A stretch of 6,186 nt of DNA from Clostridium sp. UBA6640 (GTDB lineage: Bacteria > Bacillota > Clostridia > Clostridiales > Clostridiaceae). The DNA is taken from contig NZ_DKLM01000160.1 in assembly GCF_002455975.1 (NCBI RefSeq), positions 3,135 through 9,320 of the forward strand, written 5' to 3'. This document shows, piece after piece, positions 1 to 5,862 of this stretch (positions are counted from its first letter, which is position 1; the number at the start of each line of letters is the position of its first letter). The notes under the pieces are model-generated. The model worked only from the letters and a program-made list of their open reading frames with translations. It made no database searches and was not told where the DNA came from. Made by a program: the position numbers and the translations under genes.

Positions 1-13
1 GAATTTCATCCTA

Positions 14-48
14 AATTCTTCATTCTTAATTATTAATCCTTAATTTCT
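14..48. repeat. Imperfect 7-bp tandem repeat tract
   Basis: Five consecutive heptamers can be read in phase: AATTCTT, CATTCTT, AATTATT, AATCCTT, AATTTCT. The same 7-bp periodicity, with different heptamers (AATTGAC, AATGGAT), occurs at both ends of the hairpin element at 4334-4526. This tract may therefore be the end of a related repeat element extending beyond the left edge of the window. Simple AT-rich low-complexity sequence is the alternative. Confidence 0.5.
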
Positions 49-65
49 AAGGATCTAAGCTATTT

Positions 66-89
66 TTATAGAAAATTTATTTTCTATAA
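66..89. other. Perfect 10-bp hairpin
   Basis: The arm TTATAGAAAA pairs perfectly with TTTTCTATAA around a TTTA loop. The stem is almost all A/T and no T-run follows on either strand, so it is a poor terminator candidate. Its place just inside the heptamer tract matches the layout of the hairpin element between the permease genes (heptamers outside, hairpins inside). Confidence 0.5.
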
Positions 90-318
90 TATATTTTAAG
101 TTTTCGTGTTGTATCCCTATAGTAATGCCATCTATCTTTTTTATTTATTTTTCATAATTATATTAAAATTACAAGCTATTATATGTATTAAAAGATTACA
201 ATATTAACAGAGATTAAAATTTTATTTTCTTTTTTCAAAAACTTAATATTATTCGAACTATTCAAAGAAAAACTATGATTTAATTTCTTCTTATGGCCAA
301 TATTAGCTTAATTCTGAT

Positions 319-347
319 TAGACATATATAAATTTGCGTGTTAATAT
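319..347 (+). promoter_or_regulatory. Candidate sigma-A promoter of ilvE
   Basis: A TAGACA -35 box (5 of 6 to consensus, 319-324) lies 17 bp before a TAATAT -10 box (4 of 6, 342-347). Transcription would begin near 354-356 and leave a leader of about 40 nt before the ilvE start. The TATAAT at 373-378 matches better but lies too close to the ribosome binding site to be the main promoter. Confidence 0.45.
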
Positions 348-396
348 AAAATTATAGAACATAATTTTAGGATATAATTAATTAGGAGGAATTTCT

Positions 397-1422
397 ATGG
401 ATAAAGCTTTAAACATTGATTGGAGCAAATTAGGATTTGCTTATATTAAAACAGATTTTCGTTATATTTCAAAATGGAAAGATGGAAAATGGGATCAAGG
501 AGAACTTGTTCAAGACAACAAACTTTCTATAAGTGAAGCTTCTACAGCACTTCATTATGGACAACAATGTTTTGAAGGATTAAAAGCTTATAGAACAAAA
601 AGTGGTAAAATTCAGTTATTTAGAGCAGATGAAAATGCTAAAAGAATGAATAGAAGCTGTAAACGTTTGCTAATGCCTGAGATTCCAGAGGAACAATTTA
701 TTGATGCATGTATTCAAGTAGTTAAAGCAAATGAAGCTTATGTTCCACCTTATGGTACAGGTGCAACTTTATATCTTAGACCTTTTTTAATAGGTGTTGG
801 AGATAATTTAGGTGTTAAGCCCGCTCCAGAGTATATATTCTGCGTATTTTGTTCACCAGTTGGACCATACTTTAAAGGCGGAATGAATCCTGTAAACTTT
901 GTTGTTACAGAATATGATAGAGCAGCTCCACTTGGAACAGGCGCTGCTAAAGTTGGTGGAAACTATGCTGGAAGCCTACTTCCTCATGATGACGTAGTAA
1001 AAAAAGGATTTGCAGACTGTATTTATCTTGATCCAGCAACTCATACAAAAATAGAAGAAGTTGGAGCAGCTAATTTCTTTGCAATTACAAAAGATAATAA
1101 GTTTGTTACTCCAAAATCACCATCAATTCTTCCTAGTATAACTAAATATTCTTTAATGCATGTTGCTAAAGAATACTTAGGAATGGATGTAGAAGAAAGA
1201 GATGTTTTAATTAATAATTTAGACGAATTTGAAGAAGCTGGTGCTTGTGGTACAGCAGCAGTTATAACACCTATTGGTGGAATTGAATATAAAGGAAAAA
1301 TGCATACTTTCTATAGTCAAACAGAAGTAGGTCCTAAGACTAAAAAACTTTATGATACACTTTATGGAATTCAATTTGGTGAGGTTAAAGCACCAGAAGG
1401 TTGGATTTTTAATGTACTATAA
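397..1422 (+). CDS. ilvE: Branched-chain amino acid aminotransferase
   Basis: This 341-residue protein is a PLP-dependent fold-type IV (class IV) aminotransferase. The family reversibly transfers the amino group between glutamate and the 2-oxoacids of leucine, isoleucine and valine in the cytoplasm, the last step of their synthesis and first of their breakdown. The Schiff-base lysine is K185 in GAAKVGGNYAG, followed by Y190. The class signature EVGAANFF begins at E221, and R76 in the FEGLKAY...LFR region fits the phosphate-binding arginine. GACGTAAVITPIGGI (282-296) is the C-terminal cofactor/substrate-loop motif. The length and the N-terminal LHYGQQCFEG block fit the longer, Bacillus/eukaryote-like IlvE subgroup. 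An AGGAGG box at 384-389 lies 7 nt before the ATG. The gene appears monocistronic, with its own promoter and terminator and no other ilv or leu genes nearby. Family assignment is secure; exact substrate preference is inferred. Confidence 0.96.
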   Translation: MDKALNIDWSKLGFAYIKTDFRYISKWKDGKWDQGELVQDNKLSISEASTALHYGQQCFEGLKAYRTKSGKIQLFRADENAKRMNRSCKRLLMPEIPEEQFIDACIQVVKANEAYVPPYGTGATLYLRPFLIGVGDNLGVKPAPEYIFCVFCSPVGPYFKGGMNPVNFVVTEYDRAAPLGTGAAKVGGNYAGSLLPHDDVVKKGFADCIYLDPATHTKIEEVGAANFFAITKDNKFVTPKSPSILPSITKYSLMHVAKEYLGMDVEERDVLINNLDEFEEAGACGTAAVITPIGGIEYKGKMHTFYSQTEVGPKTKKLYDTLYGIQFGEVKAPEGWIFNVL

Positions 1423-1520
1423 TATATAGACATGATATTAGAAAAACTAATTTATATATAATATTACTTATCACTTTGATGTTATAACTTAAAATAATTC
1501 ACACTGTCAAATTCATAATT

Positions 1521-1568
1521 TATGATGGAAGTTAATCCAATTAGGATTAATTTCCATCATATTTTTTT
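1521..1568 (+). terminator. Rho-independent terminator of ilvE
   Basis: An arm at 1522-1538 (ATGATGGAAGTTAATCC) pairs with 1544-1560 across an AATTA loop. All 17 positions pair, one of them a G-T wobble, with an extra T-A pair at the base. A run of seven T follows at 1562-1568. It lies about 100 nt after the ilvE stop and should end that transcript before the small gene. Confidence 0.92.
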
Positions 1569-1692
1569 ACTAATAATATAATTAGTAATTGCTGCAAAAA
1601 ATTAATATGTCACCTCAATAATAAATTAGTACAAAATCTACCACACATATTTACAAAGTCCGCTGGAGATAACTAAGTATGAGGTGATAAAT

Positions 1693-1842
1693 ATGATGAA
1701 TAACAATACTTCCAACTCCTCTAATGACATTAAATACGCAGATTTACATGAGCCAGAAGAAAAAAGACTTAAAGAAATAGAACAACAATTCAATAGTGAA
1801 TTTGGAACTGAATACTACTTAATGGTTATGAAAAAATCTTAA
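1693..1842 (+). CDS. Small protein of unknown function, 49 residues
   Basis: The frame encodes MMNNNTSNSSNDIKYADLHE followed by PEEKRLKEIEQQFNSEFGTE and YYLMVMKKS. I do not recognise it. It has an Asn/Ser-rich probably flexible N-terminus (3-12), a highly charged segment likely to be helical (about 20-36), and a short hydrophobic YYLMVM patch before a basic end. There are no cysteines, signal peptide or membrane helix, so a cytosolic protein is likely. The case for a real gene is that GAGGTGAT at 1681-1688 stands 4 nt before the ATG, and a strong terminator begins at the stop codon. Two Met codons are adjacent; the first is used here. No clear promoter was found, but the ilvE terminator upstream implies separate transcription. 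A toxin, sporulation or regulatory role cannot be argued from sequence. Confidence 0.75.
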   Translation: MMNNNTSNSSNDIKYADLHEPEEKRLKEIEQQFNSEFGTEYYLMVMKKS

Positions 1843-1894
1843 ACTTAAGAAAGCTATTGATAATTACTATATCAATAGCTCTCTTAAGTTTTTT
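1841..1894 (+). terminator. Rho-independent terminator of the small gene
   Basis: The arms AACTTAAGA-A-AGCTATTGAT (1842-1861) and ATCAATAGCT-C-TCTTAAGTT (1871-1890) form a 20-position stem with a single A/C mismatch and a 9-nt loop. A run of T follows (1889-1894). The hairpin begins inside the TAA stop codon. On the other strand a T6 run lies a few bases beyond the stem, so it may also stop transcripts arriving from the convergent regulator gene. Confidence 0.9.
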
Positions 1895-2146
1895 AATGTA
1901 ACATTCCTAAAAAATTTAACTTTTATAACCTTTTTAATATAAACGTTATTTTATATACTAAAACTCCACTAATATACTAAAACTCCACTAATATACTTGT
2001 AGATTAGATAATTATATATAATAAGAAAGCCTACTGCAAATTTCGACTTTGTTTTAATAATATTTAAGAGAATTAGACAATTTCACTAGCTTTTTAATTT
2101 ATTATTCCTATAATCGAATAAAATGTAAACTTTGATTTAGCTTTTA
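1895..2146. other. Noncoding region between convergent genes
   Basis: The stretch from the small-gene stop (1842) to the regulator stop (2147) has no coding frame I can support. After the terminator at 1841-1894 the only structured item is the 19-bp tandem duplication at 1953-1997. I found no good hairpin with a T-run for the minus-strand regulator gene; a 6-bp hairpin near 2104-2122 is too weak. Confidence 0.65.
1953..1997. repeat. Perfect 19-bp tandem duplication, about 2.4 copies
   Basis: The unit ATATACTAAAACTCCACTA occurs at 1953-1971 and again, identically, at 1972-1990. A third partial copy (ATATACT) follows at 1991-1997. There is no internal palindrome and no spacer, so it is not a CRISPR array. 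Slipped-strand duplication is the simplest origin; a protein-binding array is possible but unsupported. Confidence 0.9.
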
Positions 2147-2827
2147 TTACCATTGTATATTTATTGACAAATCTTCTAGCTTCTCTTTATTTAAAATACA
2201 TATAGTTGACCTATATTTACTTATAATTTTCTCCTCAGACAGATCTTTTATAATTCTACTTAGATGTCTAGGACTACACCCTAAGTTAAAGGCTGTATCA
2301 GATAAATTAAACTTTTCTATTTTATACTCATTTTCTGGAAGCACAGTAACTAAGTAAGTAGCAAATCTATTTATCAAAGGATACAACATACTATGAAACA
2401 ATTCTCTACAGGTCTTTGATAATTTTTTACTTAAAAATTTGCAAACTGATTTATAAAACTCAACATCCTCAGATAAATGTAGTAAAACATCTTTAATTGA
2501 AATTCCAATTAGAACAGTTTTTCCTACAGCTTCCACATTGTGCTGATAACTTAGTTTTTCTAATAGCTCTAAATCTCCTAACATATCTAGTGGATTTGAA
2601 AAATCTAATAAAAATATTTTTCCATTCTCCGTTAGCGAATATACTTTTGTTTTTCCTTCTACTAGAAAGTATATATAATCAATCTTCTCTCCGCATCTAT
2701 ATATAATTTCTCCTTTGCGAAAAACATGCAATTGCATATATTTAGTCATATCCTTTTCAAATAAACTATAAATATTAAATTTTTCAATATAAAAATTTAG
2801 CTTTTCATTATCTTTTAATATTTCCAT
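2147..2827 (-). CDS. Crp/Fnr-family transcriptional regulator, YeiL-like
   Basis: The 226-residue protein has the two-domain Crp/Fnr layout. A cyclic-nucleotide-binding-type beta-barrel spans about residues 34-115 (FRKGEIIYRCGEKIDYIYFL, then VEGKTKVYSLTENG and DMLGDLELL). A dimerisation helix follows at about 121-145. A C-terminal winged helix-turn-helix lies at about 174-216, with NLGCSPRHLSRIIKDLSEEK carrying the recognition helix. The MLGDLELL block, PLINRFATYL (150-159) and LGCSPRHLSRII resemble, from memory, E. coli YeiL, whose regulon is poorly defined. There is no N-terminal cysteine cluster of the FNR kind, so the effector is unknown. I start at the second Met (2827) rather than at 2839, because GGTGAT sits 4 nt before it while the upstream Met has no ribosome binding site. 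The gene stands alone, convergent with the small gene. Confidence 0.88.
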   Translation of the reverse strand: MEILKDNEKLNFYIEKFNIYSLFEKDMTKYMQLHVFRKGEIIYRCGEKIDYIYFLVEGKTKVYSLTENGKIFLLDFSNPLDMLGDLELLEKLSYQHNVEAVGKTVLIGISIKDVLLHLSEDVEFYKSVCKFLSKKLSKTCRELFHSMLYPLINRFATYLVTVLPENEYKIEKFNLSDTAFNLGCSPRHLSRIIKDLSEEKIISKYRSTICILNKEKLEDLSINIQW

Positions 2828-2831
2828 AGCT

Positions 2832-2837
2832 ATCACC
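2832..2837 (-). promoter_or_regulatory. Ribosome binding site deciding the regulator start
   Basis: On the minus strand GGTGAT is followed by AGCT and then ATG at 2827. This is the same spacing as GAGGTGAT before the 49-residue gene. The alternative ATG at 2839-2837 overlaps this box and is preceded only by A/T-rich sequence, so it is unlikely to be used. Confidence 0.7.
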
Positions 2838-2861
2838 ATTCTTATTATAAATTACTTTTTT

Positions 2862-2891
2862 ATTATAGTGTCGGACATATATCATTGTCTT
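2862..2891 (-). promoter_or_regulatory. Candidate sigma-A promoter of the Crp/Fnr gene
   Basis: Read on the minus strand, AAGACA (2891-2886, 4 of 6 to the -35 consensus) is followed after 18 bp by a perfect TATAAT -10 box (2867-2862). Transcription would start near 2855, about 28 nt before the chosen start codon. The spacer carries TGTC/GACA half-sites that could be an operator. Confidence 0.6.
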
Positions 2892-3080
2892 TAATAAGGT
2901 ATTTTAATCAATTGAGTAATGAAATTAATTTTAGACAATTAATTAATAAACACTATAATATTACCATATTAACTAATAGTTTAAGATTTAATTATATAAT
3001 TATCTATAACTAAATATAAATTTCTTAGATATAAAATAATTTCTAGAAACTAATGATTTTATAAACTTTTATTTATAGGC

Positions 3081-3128
3081 TTAAAAAAATAAAGCAATCT
3101 TACATATATTTAGTTAAGATTGCTTTAT
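3081..3128 (-). terminator. Rho-independent terminator of the ABC operon
   Basis: A perfect 14-bp stem (3089-3102 with 3115-3128, core AAAGCAATCTTA) closes a 12-nt loop. On the minus strand it is followed by a run of seven T. It lies 36 nt after the stop of the 380-residue permease and marks the end of the operon. Confidence 0.92.
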
Positions 3129-3163
3129 CTAAAAAAACTATTTATTATATATTACTACAAAGT

Positions 3164-4306
3164 TTAATTAAGAATATCTAATTTCTTTTCTTTTTTCCAT
3201 CTTATTGTTATAAGTATTATTCCAATAATAATCAAAGAAAAGTAAATTATAGGTATGAAATATTTAGGTAGATAAATATCTGTAATCCTACCTATAATAC
3301 GTGGAAGGAACTCACTAATAATAAAAATTATAGGTACCTGCACTCCAATTAAAGTTATATAATTGTTTACCATACTTGATATAAACATTACTATTAATCC
3401 AATAACAAAGCTCAATATATATACAGCTATTACTGTAATAACTATATACTGTATAAATGTTAAATCATACCAAGATAAATAGCTAGCAAAAATTGAATTT
3501 ATATCATAATTAAAAAACATTTTTGTATTGTTAAATGAGTAAATTATAAAAAAACAAAGTAATTGTATAGTTGTTATTATAAAAGAAGCTATTAATCCAG
3601 AAACTATCTTCTTTTTAAACAAACCTCTTCCAGTTTTAGATGTATATTGGATAAGATTCACTTTATTCAACTTATCTTTTAAGAAGATAGGTGATATCAT
3701 GAAGATTATACTTATTATTACTAACATAGCTACATATTTTATTAAAGCATTATAATTGTAAAGAATTAGATAAGGAAAAATAGATTGATAACTTCCACTA
3801 TCCACTATTTCCTTGATTCGTTTTTCTTGTTTCTCATTTATTTTCTCATATCCACCTCTTATCCATTCTTCTTTGTTTTCATAAATTTCTATCATGTGCC
3901 CTCTAGTTTGTAACTGCCAAAATATATCTACATTGTCTTCATGAAAAACATAACTACGCAAATTATATAGCTTCTCTATACCCGAATCCATATTTTGAAA
4001 GCTCTCATAGGTGGTTATGCCTTCATCCACAAATTCTTTCTTTGATTGAAGATATCTATCTGCCTCTTCTACTTGCTTACTATAAGTATCTTTGAAATGT
4101 ATAAATTCCTTTTCATCCATTTTTTCTCCATAATTATTTATCATTTCGACACTTACATTATAGTAATCTAATTCCGATCTTCCGTTTGGAAAATGCTCTA
4201 TATAAAAACTAATAAATAGAAAATACATTATTATACTGATAACTATAAGTACAAATACCATCTTTAGGCTGAATATTTTCTTTATTTCATTTAAAACTAC
4301 TTTCAT
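3164..4306 (-). CDS. ABC-2-type transporter permease (second, distal)
   Basis: This 380-residue membrane protein has the ABC-2 permease layout. TM1 is at about 16-35, followed by a large hydrophilic, probably extracytoplasmic, domain (about 36-186). Five further helices lie near 188-208, 235-257, 284-310, 316-334 and 349-368, and the tail is basic. The cytoplasmic motif YTSKTGRGLFKKK (221-233) after TM2 and SWYDLTFIQY (278-287) before TM4 match YSSKRGR and SWWNMSFVQY in the neighbouring 425-residue permease. The two are therefore paralogues and likely pair in one complex with the upstream ATPase. GGAGG stands 6 nt before the ATG. The gene is last in the operon but is separated from the previous one by 272 bp carrying a hairpin element. 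The substrate is not evident; peptide or antibiotic efflux are only guesses. Confidence 0.85.
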   Translation of the reverse strand: MKVVLNEIKKIFSLKMVFVLIVISIIMYFLFISFYIEHFPNGRSELDYYNVSVEMINNYGEKMDEKEFIHFKDTYSKQVEEADRYLQSKKEFVDEGITTYESFQNMDSGIEKLYNLRSYVFHEDNVDIFWQLQTRGHMIEIYENKEEWIRGGYEKINEKQEKRIKEIVDSGSYQSIFPYLILYNYNALIKYVAMLVIISIIFMISPIFLKDKLNKVNLIQYTSKTGRGLFKKKIVSGLIASFIITTIQLLCFFIIYSFNNTKMFFNYDINSIFASYLSWYDLTFIQYIVITVIAVYILSFVIGLIVMFISSMVNNYITLIGVQVPIIFIISEFLPRIIGRITDIYLPKYFIPIIYFSLIIIGIILITIRWKKEKKLDILN

Positions 4307-4333
4307 TTATATCCTCCCACTTATACGATTGAA

Positions 4334-4526
4334 AATTGACAATGGATAATTGACAATTATGGACATTTCTCAGTTATCACTGAGAAATGTAAAATTAATT
4401 CTTTTTTTGAAGTTACACAGTAACTTTGTATGAAAAATTAGCAATTATATTGCTAGACAAAAAAATCTATTCAAAGAAATTATTTTGCCTAAAAATAATT
4501 TCCTCCTTAATTGTACATTATGCATT
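4334..4526. mobile_element. MITE-like multi-hairpin repeat element inside the ABC operon
   Basis: The left end consists of heptamers AATTGAC, AATGGAT, AATTGAC, AATTATG (4334-4361). The right end, read on the minus strand, is AATGCAT, AATGTAC, AATTAAG (4526-4506). Positions 4341-4362 and 4505-4526 form imperfect terminal inverted repeats, 18 of 22 matching. Between them are four successive perfect hairpins. They lie at 4363-4390 (12-bp stem ACATTTCTCAGT, 4-nt loop), 4410-4426 (7-bp stem AAGTTAC), 4439-4455 (7-bp stem TAGCAAT) and 4476-4502 (11-bp stem GAAATTATTTT). No protein is encoded. Size, inverted ends and dense secondary structure fit a non-autonomous MITE or REP-like element. I could not identify a target-site duplication. 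On the operon mRNA it would be a highly folded segment between two permease cistrons. Confidence 0.6.
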
Positions 4527-4578
4527 ATTCTAAGTTGTGCATCGATAAAGTTCTCCATTGATAAGTCTTTAATATAAT

Positions 4579-5856
4579 TTATTCACATATACTTTCTCTT
4601 TTAAATCTTTTAATGCATAAGGTACATAGGATTATTAATAATAGGGACCATGCACCAACTGTAATTATTTCATAATATTTAAATACCGTAAATATACCAT
4701 TTCCCATAAACCATAAAAAAGGATTTAGAATAAGACAAAAAGGTGTAAATCCAGTAATAAAAATAGCATTAGAACTGGTTGGCATAAATCCTGGCATCAA
4801 TATACTTCCTCCAAAGATTATGGCAAATATAAAAAATACAATATAACTATTTTTTATAAATTTTGATATTACAAAAGCAATGCCAACAAAAAGTAATTCA
4901 CATATATAAACTACCCCAATAGCAGAAAGTAAATATTGAACAAAAGACATATTCCACCATGATATATAAGGTAATTTATCTTCCCAGTTAAAAGCAGTAC
5001 TTATTGAAACATTCCAAAGTCCTGAATAATCAAATAAGATAAAATAAGCAAGCAAAGTAATCCCCATAATCATAGTTGTAACTATTATAGAGGAAATTAT
5101 TGAAGCAAATAGCTTGTCCATAATAATCTTTCTTCCCCTTTTAGATGAGTATGCTAAGTGATGAGTAATGTTTTCAAACTCATAGTTAACTAAATAAGCT
5201 GTAATTAGGACAACTAATATCATTATTTCAAAAATAATACTCTTAAATAGGGTTTTAAATAGAAAAGAATGGGTTCCATAAATTTCTCCCATAAAAAACA
5301 GGTTTTTATGTTCTCCATTTTCTTTTAATTTTTCAAATCTGTACCCTAATTTTTTATATTCATTTCTTAAAGTATCAGCAGCTTTTCCACTGAGTCTAGC
5401 TGAATTTATACCACTCTCCGCAATATCCATTGTATCAATGGTACTATATCTTTCATCAATATTTTTTATAGATTGGTGATATACTTCTACAATACTCAAC
5501 TCACTGATAAATTTTTTCTCCTCTTCGTTATAAATATCTCCCTTATAACCCTGTGGTGAATATTCATTATCCTTAAAAAGTTCTAATACACTTTCATAGC
5601 TTTTAGAAGTTTTTTTAGAAGTAATTTCATTCATCTTATTTAACTCATCATTATAATAATTATCAAACTCATTGACCATTTCATCGTTAATTTCATATCC
5701 AAACTTATCTACAATTTTATTTAAAACCTTAAGTTCATGTCTAAAATATCCATTATTGAATATAATAAAAAGATTAAAGGCTATAAATACCCCCAAAAGT
5801 GATAGTATTATAGGAGATGTAATTGCCTTTTTAAGCTCGTACATTTTTATCTTCAT
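4579..5856 (-). CDS. ABC-2-type transporter permease (first, proximal)
   Basis: This 425-residue membrane protein has TM1 at about 14-34 and a large, charged, probably extracytoplasmic domain (about 35-200, rich in Lys/Glu/Asn). Five more helices lie near 204-224, 249-274, 303-331, 337-357 and 395-415, with a basic C-terminus. The cytoplasmic motif AYSSKRGRKIIMDK (235-248) and PYISWWNMSFVQY (296-308) align with the 380-residue permease downstream, showing common ancestry and a likely heteromeric transporter. It begins 6 nt after the stop of the ATP-binding subunit. Its ribosome binding site, GAGGGGGTG (5874-5866), is made of the last three sense codons of that gene, so translation is probably coupled. 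The family is an exporter membrane subunit; the substrate is unknown. Confidence 0.86.
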   Translation of the reverse strand: MKIKMYELKKAITSPIILSLLGVFIAFNLFIIFNNGYFRHELKVLNKIVDKFGYEINDEMVNEFDNYYNDELNKMNEITSKKTSKSYESVLELFKDNEYSPQGYKGDIYNEEEKKFISELSIVEVYHQSIKNIDERYSTIDTMDIAESGINSARLSGKAADTLRNEYKKLGYRFEKLKENGEHKNLFFMGEIYGTHSFLFKTLFKSIIFEIMILVVLITAYLVNYEFENITHHLAYSSKRGRKIIMDKLFASIISSIIVTTMIMGITLLAYFILFDYSGLWNVSISTAFNWEDKLPYISWWNMSFVQYLLSAIGVVYICELLFVGIAFVISKFIKNSYIVFFIFAIIFGGSILMPGFMPTSSNAIFITGFTPFCLILNPFLWFMGNGIFTVFKYYEIITVGAWSLLLIILCTLCIKRFKRESICE

Positions 5857-5862
5857 AAATAC

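Larger units (their letters stand above)
1..396. other. Noncoding AT-rich region upstream of ilvE
   Basis: I see no credible gene in this stretch; every ATG-started frame is very short. It contains a 7-bp repeat tract (14-48), a 10-bp-stem hairpin (66-89), a candidate sigma-A promoter (319-347) and the ilvE ribosome binding site (384-389). I looked for a T-box leader, which could be expected before a branched-chain amino acid gene, and found neither the T-box sequence nor a terminator hairpin ahead of the start codon. No convincing CodY-type palindrome was found either. Confidence 0.7.
2828..3163. other. Noncoding region between regulator and ABC operon
   Basis: No coding frame is supported here. 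The region holds the regulator's promoter and leader (2828-2891) and the terminator of the ABC operon (3081-3128). Between them is AT-rich DNA with two short perfect palindromes, TCAATTGA near 2908-2915 and TTTCTAGAAA at 3040-3049. Such palindromes are not unexpected at this base composition. Confidence 0.65.

Noticed and set aside
258..270. 13-bp match CTATTCAAAGAAA between the ilvE leader and 4467-4479 in the hairpin element
   Set aside because: At this AT content several 13-bp matches are expected by chance in 6 kb, and the flanking sequence does not align well enough to call a second copy.
373..378. TATAAT as the ilvE -10 box
   Set aside because: Transcription would start at about the ribosome binding site, leaving no usable leader, and there is no matching -35 box.
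1953..1997. CRISPR array
   Set aside because: The 19-bp copies abut with no spacers and no cas genes are present.
2497..2706. 69-residue plus-strand frame
   Set aside because: It lies wholly inside the minus-strand Crp/Fnr gene, has no ribosome binding site worth noting and resembles no protein; it is a shadow frame.
4363..4502. Rho-independent terminator between the two permease genes
   Set aside because: None of the four hairpins is directly followed by a proper T-run on the minus (operon) strand; the 7-bp hairpin at 4439-4455 followed by ATTTTTC is too weak to call.
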